From positions 248,001 to 312,000 of the forward strand of contig JADJYW010000001.1 in assembly GCA_016719605.1 (NCBI GenBank): a DNA stretch of 64,000 bases, given 5' to 3'. Each line of letters opens with the position of its first letter. Within the stretch, counting starts at the first letter, position 1. Positions 49,367-57,645 of the stretch are shown one piece after another. The notes under the pieces were generated by a model, which was not told the DNA's origin, did no database searches, and was given only the letters and a program-made list of their open reading frames with translations. Origin of the DNA: Lewinellaceae bacterium. GTDB lineage: Bacteria > Bacteroidota > Bacteroidia > Chitinophagales > Saprospiraceae. Made by a program: the position numbers and the translations under genes.

Positions 49367-50352
49367 ATGCGCACGGTTTTGTTTTTAGTGCAGAAGGAGT
49401 TTTTGCAGGTTTTTCGCAACCGCGTCATGCTGGTGCTGCTGCTGGTAATGCCTGTTTTTCAGACGCTTCTGTTGTCCTTTGCCGCCAACTACGAGATAAA
49501 AAACCTCGCGTTGGCGGTGGTGGACCACGACCTGTCGCCAATGTCGCGCCGGTTGGTCTCCAGTTTCAGCGCATCGGGCTATTTTCAGGTAAAACAAACG
49601 TCTTTCGCTGCGAGGGCGGCGGATCAGGCTATGGCGACCGACCAGGTAGACCTGATTTTGGAGATACCCCGAAACTTCGAGCGCGATCTGGTTCGGGAAA
49701 ATCGCGCGGCAGTATCGCTCACCGCCAATGCCATCAACGCGACCAAAGCCGGGCTGGGCATGGGTTATGCGCAAAGCATCCTTGCTGCGGCAAGCAGCGA
49801 TGGGCTGGGGCAAGTGCACCTGTCAACAAACCAACCTAACAACCTGTCAACAACGCACAGCAACTGGTACAACCCGCGGCTGGACTACAAAACCTTCATG
49901 GTGCCGGGTATCCTCGGGGTGATCGTTTCGCTCATCATTTGTTTTTTGACGGCGCTGAATATTGTGCGGGAACGGGAGGTGGGAACCATTGAGCAGTTGA
50001 ACGTGACGCCCATCCGGAAGTGGCAGTTTATTTTGGGGAAACTGCTGCCGTTCTGGTTGCTTTCGCTGGTGATGATGACCATTGGGCTAACCGTCGGCAA
50101 ACTCGTTTTTGACATTCCGATGCTCGGCAGTCTGTGGCTGGTGTTTGGCTACACCGTGGTGTTCACGCCTTGTATGCTGGGACTCGGGTTTCTGATTTCC
50201 AATTTTTCCGAATCACAGCAGCAGGCCATGTTTACCGCGTGGTTTTTTATGGTTATTTTCATCCTGATGAGCGGGCTGTTTACCCCCCTGGATAGTATGC
50301 CGCGCTGGTAGCCAACAGCCTGGCGGTATGGTCGTATCGGAAACGGAGTTGA
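49367..50352 (+). pseudogene. ABC-2 type permease, second subunit (YbhR-like), with an internal deletion near its 3' end
   Basis: The frame from 49367 gives 314 residues ending in MSGLFTPLDSMPRW and a stop at 50309-50311. Members of this family continue for about 50 more residues. The expected last residues appear at once in another frame: VANSLAVWSYRKRS and a stop (50308-50352). So about 40 codons between PRW and VAN are missing, with a frame change. Before that, the protein is normal: LLLVMPVFQTLLLSFAANYE, GILGVIVSLIICFLTALNIV, REREVGTIEQLNVTPIRKWQ. An insert-like stretch LSTNQPNNLSTTHS (49819-49860) is unusual. The deletion is either real, which would probably inactivate the pump, or an assembly fault. 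Confidence 0.8.
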
Positions 50353-50359
50353 GTCACAT

Positions 50360-50475
50360 ACTACGGGACATTTTCAAATTCACCGCAGAGGCGCGGAGAC
50401 GCGGAGTTGTTTTTTAAAAAATCAGTCTTTTTAGAAGCCCTACGCGTCTCTGTGGTTGAGCAAATCCAGGTAGTG
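50360..50475. repeat. MITE-like element, copy 2 of the GCAGAGACGC family
   Basis: Begins TACGGGACATTTTCAAATTC and CACCGCAGAGGCGCGGAGAC, has an AT-rich centre with GAAGCCCTAC, and ends CGTCTCTGTGGTTGAG. It aligns along most of its length with 18470-18585 but is more diverged, and its right tip is degraded. Confidence 0.65.
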
Positions 50476-50599
50476 GCAAATTTCGGGGGGGCGCGGATTA
50501 CGAGCGGCCGGATTTCACGGATTCCTTAAATAAATCCGTGAAAATCCGTGTTGCCTGCATCCGTTTAAGCCGCGTTCCATCACCCGAAATTTGTCACCA
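50471..50599. repeat. MITE-like element with CAAATTTCGGG terminal repeats
   Basis: Left end TAGTGGCAAATTTCGGG (50471-50487) and right end CCCGAAATTTGTCACCA (50583-50599) are near-perfect inverted repeats. Inside is a palindrome of GGATTTCACGGATT and AATCCGTGAAAATCCGTG. No gene. It lies between the damaged permease and the HD-domain gene. Confidence 0.65.
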
Positions 50600-50612
50600 C
50601 CCCAATCCACGC

Positions 50613-51272
50613 TTACCAGATTGCCTCGCGGATCGAGACCGGGGCAATGCCCGGCGCCGTGCGCTCAAACCACTTGAGCGGCGCCTGTGTTTTGTCGCCC
50701 GTTTGGGTGTCGCACTTAAAAAACAGGTAGTACATCTGGCGGCAATAGCCCACGCGAAGCAGGAGGGCATCAAGCGATTTGTGCGGGTTTTCAGCGCCGA
50801 ATTCTTCGTGTTTTTGAGCCAGCCAGGCATAGTAGGCGTCGTCGTGTGTTTCCACGATATCCAGCACGGCGCGATCGTTGGTGTATTTTTTCAAAAAACG
50901 CCGGGCCAACTGGCCGTGGTGTTTGCTCCAGTCGCGGGGGCGCGAGCGGTCTTCGGCGTATTTGAACGTGTCGTGGACGAGCGTGATGAGGCGGAGTTGT
51001 TGCCGCTGCACTTTTGTCAACCCCTGGATCAGGTCAACATTGTCGAGTACTTCCCGGATATGGAGCACGATTTTGCCCTCCGGGTGCCCAAATCGGGGTT
51101 CGCCCCAGAGCAACCCGCGCCGGAATTCCGGAAACGTCAGCAGGTGGCGCTCCAGATCCGATTCCGGGCGCAAAAAGGCCTCCAGGGCAGATGGGTCGTC
51201 CAGCGGGAGTTTCATCCAGGGTGTTTGTCGGTAGGTGGTTATCTGGGGTTGGCAAAGTTCAGGTAAAAACAT
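50613..51272 (-). CDS. HD-domain protein
   Basis: 219 residues. The metal-binding HD pattern is visible: His in KIVLHIREVLDNVD, the HD pair in ITLVHDTFKYAED, further His in WSKHHGQLARRF and Asp in VETHDDAYYAW. Proteins of this superfamily are mostly phosphohydrolases of nucleotides or cyclic nucleotides; the substrate is unknown here. A second ATG (51215, MKLPLDDPSALEAF) may be the true start, since the first 19 residues look unstructured. It is divergent from the adhesin gene at 51367 with under 100 bases between them. Confidence 0.75.
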   Translation of the reverse strand: MFLPELCQPQITTYRQTPWMKLPLDDPSALEAFLRPESDLERHLLTFPEFRRGLLWGEPRFGHPEGKIVLHIREVLDNVDLIQGLTKVQRQQLRLITLVHDTFKYAEDRSRPRDWSKHHGQLARRFLKKYTNDRAVLDIVETHDDAYYAWLAQKHEEFGAENPHKSLDALLLRVGYCRQMYYLFFKCDTQTGDKTQAPLKWFERTAPGIAPVSIREAIW

Positions 51273-51366
51273 GATTGGTTGTGCAAAGTCATTTCAGACG
51301 CTGGTATGTCTATGCATCTGTACTTTTACGCGCACTTCTTTTCAGCACAACAGCCATCCGCCACCT

Positions 51367-54300
51367 ATGCGCACTAACCGTAACTACCGCTCCGTCTTCC
51401 TGTTTTGTTTTATTCTTTTTTCAACAGGGCTGCATGCGCAGTGCCCCATTACTGTTGATGCCGGCCCCAATAAGTTTGTCTGTTCTCCCGGTCAAACGGT
51501 TCAACTGGACGGCAGTATTTCCGGGAACTACCTCGGTTTGCGGTGGACGCCCGCTATGGGCCTCAACGATCCGAATATCCTGACGCCAACCGCTACGGTC
51601 AATAACGCTGTTGTCTATACCCTCACCGGTGCTGCGTTCGATCCGGCTGCGCCAAACCTGGTGTTCAATCCCGGTTTTGAATTGGGTAACACGGGATTTA
51701 CAACCAGCCTCAGTTACAATCCAACGCCGATCACGCCCGGTACTTATGTGCTCACAACCTCCCCGGCGCTTGTCCTGGCCAATTTTCCACCTTGCGACGA
51801 CCATACGTTTGGCAACGGTACCGGGTATATGATGTTGATCAACGGTACCGGACTGCCCAATGCGCAGGTGTGGTGCCAGAATATTCCGGTCATGCCCAAC
51901 TCCTGGTATTCGCTCAGCGCCTGGGTGATGAATTCGCCTATTTCACCGCCTACGTTGCAGTTTGCCGTGAACAACGTCCTCGTGGGTGCGCCGTTTGATC
52001 CGCCGTCCAGCGGCTGCGACTGGCAGGAGTTTACGGCTACCTGGTTTTCCGGCGCAGCCACCAACGCTACCCTTTGTATCCGCGACCTGAGTACCGGCGG
52101 AAATGGACTTTTTGGCTGCGACTATGCGCTCGATGATATTTTTATGTCAAAAGCCTGTGCCGTCACCGATCAGGTGACGGTGGCGGTGGCTACGGTAAAC
52201 GCTGTATTGCCCGCTTCGATCACCTTGCCCTGCAGCGCCCTGCAAACCGGTATCCAGCTCAACGGCAGCGCCTCGTCGTCGGGGCCGGGTTATACCTATT
52301 CGTGGGACGGGCCGGGTATTTTGTCCGGCCAGAATACGCCGGTCGCTACCGTGAACGAACCGGGTTTGTACACCCTTACCGTCTCCTTCGATACCGGCAA
52401 CGGCATCTGTACAAAATCGGCTTCTATCAACGTGTTGCCGGACCCCACGATGGTGATGGCCACGGCCGAAGGCGGGGAGGAACTCACCTGCGTCCAAAAA
52501 ATCACGATGCTCAGCGGCATCGGCTCGTCGTCGGGGCCTAATATCAGTTACAACTGGCAGCCTGCTTCGGGTGTGGTTTCGGGCCAGGGTACGCTGACGC
52601 CTGTGGTCAACCAGCCGGGAACGTACACCCTCACCGTGACACACAATAGTAGCGGCTGTACCGCTACGGCCGAGGTGTTTGTTGCTCAAAATATCACCCC
52701 CGTCGTCGCCGTCGCGGGCGCCCCGGGGCCGATTACCTGCGTACCGGGTACGGTCACCCTGAACGGGACGGGTAGCAGCAGCGGTTTCGATATTACCTAC
52801 GAATGGACAGGCCCCGGCATCGTTTCGGGCGCCACCACGCTGAACAACTGCGTGGTCAATGTATCCGGTTTGTACACCCTCACCGTCACCAACGAGGTGA
52901 ATGGTTGTACGGCCAAGGCTACCGTAAATGTTGCCCAGATGATCGTACTGCCGGCCGCAGTGGCAAATGCCGAAGTCCCGGGTGCGCTGGATTGTACAAC
53001 CCCAAGTCTGGTGCTCAACAGTACCGGCAGCAGCACCGGCCCGTCTTTTTCCTATCTGTGGGCCACCCCGAACGGCCATTTTATCGGCCCGGTGAACGGG
53101 GAAACGGCCACGGTGGATTCGCTGGGTTTGTACATCCTGACGGTTACGAATAACCAAACCGGCTGCACCAAAACCGATACGGTGAGTGTAGGCGGCAATT
53201 TCGCTCCACCGGCCATTTTGATAAAAAAACCAACGCCCACGCTCCATTGTGCTGCCGATTCGGTGCGTATTGATGCCGGGTTGTCTTCCAGCGGGCCGGA
53301 ATTCAGTTATGTCTGGACTACAGCAAACGGCCACATTCTTTCGGGCGACAGCACGCTGATGCCCTGGGTGGATAGCGCGGGAACGTATATCGTCAGCGGC
53401 CTCAATGCTGCAAACGGTTGCACCGCCACCGACACGGTAAAAATTGTTTTTGATACCCTGGCGCCCGCCGTAGTCATTGTATTGCCGCTGCCGCTGAACT
53501 GCCTCGTGGATACCCTTGTACTTGATGCATCCGGCTCTTCCAGCGGCCCGAGAATTGTTCGGAACTGGGTGTTTACGCCCTTGCCCGGCGGCAGCGGACC
53601 CGGATTTGTATCGGGCGATACTACCCTGATGCCGGTAGTAAATGCTGCGGGTATCTATGCCCTTACCCTGACCGACACCATCAACCAGTGCACTACCGTG
53701 GACTCCGTCGCCGTGGCACAAGACACCATGCCGCCGGTGGCCGATGCAGGTCCGACCGCTACCCTCGACTGTGTGGTACAGACGGCCGTGCTCGACGGCA
53801 GCGGCAGCAGCCAGGGGCCTGAATTCAGTTATCTGTGGACGGGAGGCGATACCTCCCTCCAATTGTCCGTCCATGCGCCCGGTACCTATTCGCTTTCCGT
53901 AACCAACTCGGTCAATGGTTGTATTTCGGTGGATACTACGACCGTGACCCGGAATGAAGCGGCGCCCGACGTAGCCATTGCCACGCCGGAGCCGTTGACT
54001 TGCGACCAGTCACAAATTCAGTTATCGGCTTCGGCATCTGTCGGGCCGGAGTTTCTATACCTGTGGTCATTTTCCGGCATGGGGCCGGGCATCCTGTCGG
54101 GCGGTACAACGCTGATGCCGGTGGTCGGCTCTCCCGGAGACTACACGCTTCTGGTCACCAACACGGCTACCGGCTGCACCAGTACGGCGACTACTACGGT
54201 TGTTCAACTCAGTTCGGTGATGGCGGAAGTAACCGGGCAAACCGATGCCACCTGTTTCGGCGCTGCCGACGGCACACTTGGTGTTGCCGCCGCCGGTGGC

Positions 54301-56112
54301 AACGGCGTGTTTACCTACCAATGGAACACCGGAGAAAACACGCCCACGCTGCAAAATCTGTCGGCCGGAACCTATACGCTAACCGTCACCGACGGTGAAA
54401 ACTGCTCGGCTACCATCAGCCTGACCATCCAGCAGCCCGATGAACTGCTGGCCAATGCTACGGCCACCGGAATAACAGCGCCCGGCAATACGGACGGCGG
54501 CGCCACCGCCGACCCCAATGGCGGCACGGCGCTGTATACCTTTGCGTGGAGTACCGGGCAAAGTGAACAAACGATCAGCGGGTTAGCCCCGGGTATCTAC
54601 ACCGTCACGGTCACCGATGCCAATGGCTGTACGGCGGCGCAAACTGTCGAGGTGTGGGACGCCAACTGCAACCTGACGGCCGGTATCAGCGCTACCGATC
54701 CAACCTGCCACGGCTTGACCAACGGTATCGCCACCGCCTTGACGACCGGGGGAAGTTTTCCGGTTGTCTACAGCTGGTCTTCGGGCGCCACCACCCAAAC
54801 GGCGGAAAACCTGGCAGCGGGCATCTATTCTGTGACCATCACCGATGCCAACGACTGTACGGTTGTTGCCGGGATAACCCTGAACGAGCCGCCGGTACTC
54901 ACACTGGCGCTCGTAGGTGTGGTCAACACAACCTGTCCCAACAGCGCCGAAGGATCGGCTTCCGTGGTGGCCGGGGGCGGTACCGGCGGCATCAATATCC
55001 TTTGGAGCGATGGCCAGCAAGGGTCGCCGGCGATTGGCCTCATCGCCGGCGCCTATACCGCCACCGCCACCGACTCCAACGGCTGCATGGCTTCGGTTCA
55101 GGTGGCCATTCAGGCCGACGACCAGGAGCCGCCGGTTATTCAGGCCGGTGCAGGGCCGTTACTCGTTGGGCAAGCGGGTTTGGTCACCCTGACGCTGCAA
55201 AATCTGGGGATCATAGTCACCGACAATTGTGTAGTCGGCAGCATCGAATTTGAACCGAAAAGTTTTGACTGTTTAGACCTCGGGGTTCAGCAGGTCACCG
55301 TTATGGCGGCTGATGCTTCGGGAAACAACAGTGTCCTGACCTTCAGCATCACCGTAGTGGATCAGGAGACGCCCTCGGTTGTTTGTCCGCCGAACACCCG
55401 ACGTTGTTTTGGGGACAATACCGTGGAGTACATCGCTCCGGTGGCCACGGATAACTGTCTGACGCTGGGCGGGCAGTTTGATCTGATTGAAGGGTTGCCC
55501 AGCGGCGCACCATTTCCGGAGGGTGTCACGACGACAACCTACACCTTCACCGATGTGAGTGGCAATATTGGTTCCTGTTCTTTTCAGGTAACCATTTTGA
55601 GTCCGCTGAACGTGGCGCTCGACACCATCCTGCATGATGTGGGCGCTCAAAACACCGGCAGTATTCAGGTGACGGTCAGTGGCAGCCTGCCCGGGTATGT
55701 ATTTGCCTGGCAGCGCGACGGACAAACCATTGCAACCACGGAAGATGTGGCGGGCATAGGGGCAGGCATATACACCCTGTTGGTCACGGATGCCTACGGC
55801 TGCACGCAGGTAGCGGGACCGTTTGAGGTTAGCAATCTGGTCGGCACGACCGGAGCCGACTGGAGCGCGGGGATTGCCTTGTATCCGAATCCGACTACCG
55901 GGAAATTGTTTGTGGTTTTCCCGGATGTCCTGACGGATGCCGACGTGCATTGCACGGTATTCGATGCTCTGGGCAGGAGCGTACAGGAGCAACACGCCAG
56001 AGGGCAGAAACAGGTCGTGCTGGATTGGACGAACCTTGCCGATGGCTTGTACACCATATTGATTCGTACCCGGAAGGGCGAGGTGGCGTATCGGGTAGTA
56101 TTGGGTCGGTAG
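51367..56112 (+). CDS. T9SS-secreted adhesin with eight Ig/PKD-like and four SprB repeats, type A sorting domain
   Basis: 1,581 residues. The ATG at 51367 gives the signal peptide SVFLFCFILFSTGLHAQ; the longer frame from 51235 overlaps the divergent gene. Order: an N-terminal Ig-like region (about residues 30-90), a carbohydrate-binding-like jelly-roll candidate (51.66-52.15 kb, NLVFNPGFELGNTGF), eight repeats of the same type as in the 913-8485 adhesin (52.2-54.2 kb), four SprB repeats (54.2-55.1 kb, SAGTYTLTVTDGENC), an HYR-like domain (CPPNTRRCFGDN) and a T9SS type A sorting signal (IALYPNPTTGKLFVVF to RVVLGR). Intact reading frame. Probably surface-exposed; sugar binding is only suggested by the jelly-roll-like part. 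The 204 bases after it hold no gene or clear terminator. Confidence 0.85.
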   Translation: MRTNRNYRSVFLFCFILFSTGLHAQCPITVDAGPNKFVCSPGQTVQLDGSISGNYLGLRWTPAMGLNDPNILTPTATVNNAVVYTLTGAAFDPAAPNLVFNPGFELGNTGFTTSLSYNPTPITPGTYVLTTSPALVLANFPPCDDHTFGNGTGYMMLINGTGLPNAQVWCQNIPVMPNSWYSLSAWVMNSPISPPTLQFAVNNVLVGAPFDPPSSGCDWQEFTATWFSGAATNATLCIRDLSTGGNGLFGCDYALDDIFMSKACAVTDQVTVAVATVNAVLPASITLPCSALQTGIQLNGSASSSGPGYTYSWDGPGILSGQNTPVATVNEPGLYTLTVSFDTGNGICTKSASINVLPDPTMVMATAEGGEELTCVQKITMLSGIGSSSGPNISYNWQPASGVVSGQGTLTPVVNQPGTYTLTVTHNSSGCTATAEVFVAQNITPVVAVAGAPGPITCVPGTVTLNGTGSSSGFDITYEWTGPGIVSGATTLNNCVVNVSGLYTLTVTNEVNGCTAKATVNVAQMIVLPAAVANAEVPGALDCTTPSLVLNSTGSSTGPSFSYLWATPNGHFIGPVNGETATVDSLGLYILTVTNNQTGCTKTDTVSVGGNFAPPAILIKKPTPTLHCAADSVRIDAGLSSSGPEFSYVWTTANGHILSGDSTLMPWVDSAGTYIVSGLNAANGCTATDTVKIVFDTLAPAVVIVLPLPLNCLVDTLVLDASGSSSGPRIVRNWVFTPLPGGSGPGFVSGDTTLMPVVNAAGIYALTLTDTINQCTTVDSVAVAQDTMPPVADAGPTATLDCVVQTAVLDGSGSSQGPEFSYLWTGGDTSLQLSVHAPGTYSLSVTNSVNGCISVDTTTVTRNEAAPDVAIATPEPLTCDQSQIQLSASASVGPEFLYLWSFSGMGPGILSGGTTLMPVVGSPGDYTLLVTNTATGCTSTATTTVVQLSSVMAEVTGQTDATCFGAADGTLGVAAAGGNGVFTYQWNTGENTPTLQNLSAGTYTLTVTDGENCSATISLTIQQPDELLANATATGITAPGNTDGGATADPNGGTALYTFAWSTGQSEQTISGLAPGIYTVTVTDANGCTAAQTVEVWDANCNLTAGISATDPTCHGLTNGIATALTTGGSFPVVYSWSSGATTQTAENLAAGIYSVTITDANDCTVVAGITLNEPPVLTLALVGVVNTTCPNSAEGSASVVAGGGTGGINILWSDGQQGSPAIGLIAGAYTATATDSNGCMASVQVAIQADDQEPPVIQAGAGPLLVGQAGLVTLTLQNLGIIVTDNCVVGSIEFEPKSFDCLDLGVQQVTVMAADASGNNSVLTFSITVVDQETPSVVCPPNTRRCFGDNTVEYIAPVATDNCLTLGGQFDLIEGLPSGAPFPEGVTTTTYTFTDVSGNIGSCSFQVTILSPLNVALDTILHDVGAQNTGSIQVTVSGSLPGYVFAWQRDGQTIATTEDVAGIGAGIYTLLVTDAYGCTQVAGPFEVSNLVGTTGADWSAGIALYPNPTTGKLFVVFPDVLTDADVHCTVFDALGRSVQEQHARGQKQVVLDWTNLADGLYTILIRTRKGEVAYRVVLGR

Positions 56113-56316
56113 GACTTTTCACAACTGAAATCCGGGCGGTGGAATCTACATTGGTTCCGGTGTTCACTTTGGCTAATTGATCCTGTGGAGGGCCGGTGTT
56201 TCCTTGGTTAAAGAGACGTTAAAGTGTCAAAAACCGAAAGCAAACACGGCACCTCTTCGTTTCTAATGCCCTAAAAACATAGGTAGTTAATCACAAAATC
56301 GCTAAAAAAAGCAACT

Positions 56317-57473
56317 ATGAACAGATTCTGGTCAACCCTGCTCGCCGGTGCCTTGGGAGGATTTGTCACCTTCGGCGCCATTAAAATGACGGAACAACCC
56401 CGGGAACAACCCCAATCGTCCTCCACGGATACTTTAGCAAAACAAGTACGCTATGCATACGGTGGGGGCGGGGCGCCTTTCGATTTTACGCGTGCCGCCG
56501 AGAAAACCATGCCTACCGTGGTGCACATCAAATCTACCGAAAATCGTCAGACGGCTATTCAGCGCCAACGGGAGACGAATCCATTCCGGTTTTTTTTCGG
56601 TGATGATTTTTCAATTATGACGACTACGCCCGGCCGCGTGCCGGCACGGGTTCAGGTGTAATTTACTCCGCTGACGGCTATATCCTGACGAACAACCATG
56701 TGGTCGAATTCGCCGATGATTACACCATTACGTTGCACGACAACCGTGAATTCAAAGCCCGCCTGGTGGGTACCGATCCCAGCACGGATATGGCCGTTTT
56801 GAAAATAGAGGCAAATGATCTGCCTGCAGTGGAACTCGGCAATTCGGATGCCGTCAAAGTAGGGGAGTGGGTACTTGCCGTTGGAAACCCGTTTGACCTG
56901 ACATCTACGGTTACCGCGGGTATCATCAGCGCTAAAAGCCGGGATATCAATATCATTCGCCGGGGCGCCCCGATCGAGTCCTTTATTCAAACAGATGCCG
57001 CCGTTAACCCGGGTAATTCGGGCGGTGCGCTGGTTGATGCAAATGGCCGCTTGATTGGTATCAATTCCGCTATTGCCACACCTACGGGTACGTTTGCAGG
57101 CTACTCCTTTGCCATACCGGTCAATCTTGTCAAACGTATCGCCGATGATCTGATTAAATATGGCAAGTACAAACGCGCTTATCTCGGCGTGGATATTGCC
57201 ACCATGGACAGCAATCTGGCCAACGAATTGAACATCCCGTACACGCAGGGCGTTTGGATCAAGGCGCTGGACCCCCAAGGCTCCGCAGCCCGCTCCGGTG
57301 TGCAACCCAACGACATCATTGTCAAACTAAATGGCAAAAATGTGACAACCGTGCCGGAACTTCAAGAGCTGGTTGGTCGTTCCAAGGCAGGTGATGACGT
57401 AGCGCTTACGGTTGTCCGAAACGGTAAGGAGAAAAATATCGGGGTGAAACTCAAGAGCCGCGGCGAGGATTGA
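56317..57473 (+). CDS. htrA: HtrA/DegP-like serine protease with one PDZ domain; one-base frameshift at 56607-56611
   Basis: Periplasmic protein quality-control protease. N-terminal anchor STLLAGALGGFVTFGAIKM, then a trypsin-like domain with His in YILTNNHVVEFAD, Asp in TDPSTDMAVLKIEA and Ser in AAVNPGNSGGALVDANGRLI, and a single PDZ domain (RAYLGVDIATMDSNLANELN; GSAARSGVQPNDIIVKLNGK). The first frame ends early at 56661. Adding one T to the T5 run at 56607-56611 gives DDFFNYDDYARPRAGTGSGV and joins it to the rest, for 385 residues. A second PDZ, as in E. coli DegP, is absent, so it is closer to DegS or HhoA in layout. Followed by a strong terminator. Confidence 0.9.
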
Positions 57474-57531
57474 TAAGTATCCGGGTTCGTCCGGTTCAAG
57501 ATAAAGTTGGTTTTTCGTTTTGTTTTGATGT

Positions 57532-57565
57532 GTCTGCTCCGCGCAATGCGGGGCAGACTTTTTTT
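57532..57565 (+). terminator. Rho-independent terminator of htrA
   Basis: Arms GTCTGCTCCGC (57532-57542) and GCGGGGCAGAC (57548-57558), with one T-G pair, are followed by seven T. Confidence 0.88.
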
Positions 57566-57616
57566 GTTCAAAAACGGCGATCAAGACCAATTACCTGCAG
57601 TGAACTTTTTTTAGCG

Positions 57617-57624
57617 TAGGTTTG
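57617..57624 (+). promoter_or_regulatory. Putative -7 promoter element of the EAD11-FGE gene
   Basis: TAGGTTTG fits TAnnTTTG exactly, 22 bases before the ATG. With a start near 57630 the leader would be very short. No clear -33 element. Confidence 0.4.
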
Positions 57625-57645
57625 TCAAACCGTATCCCGTAATCC

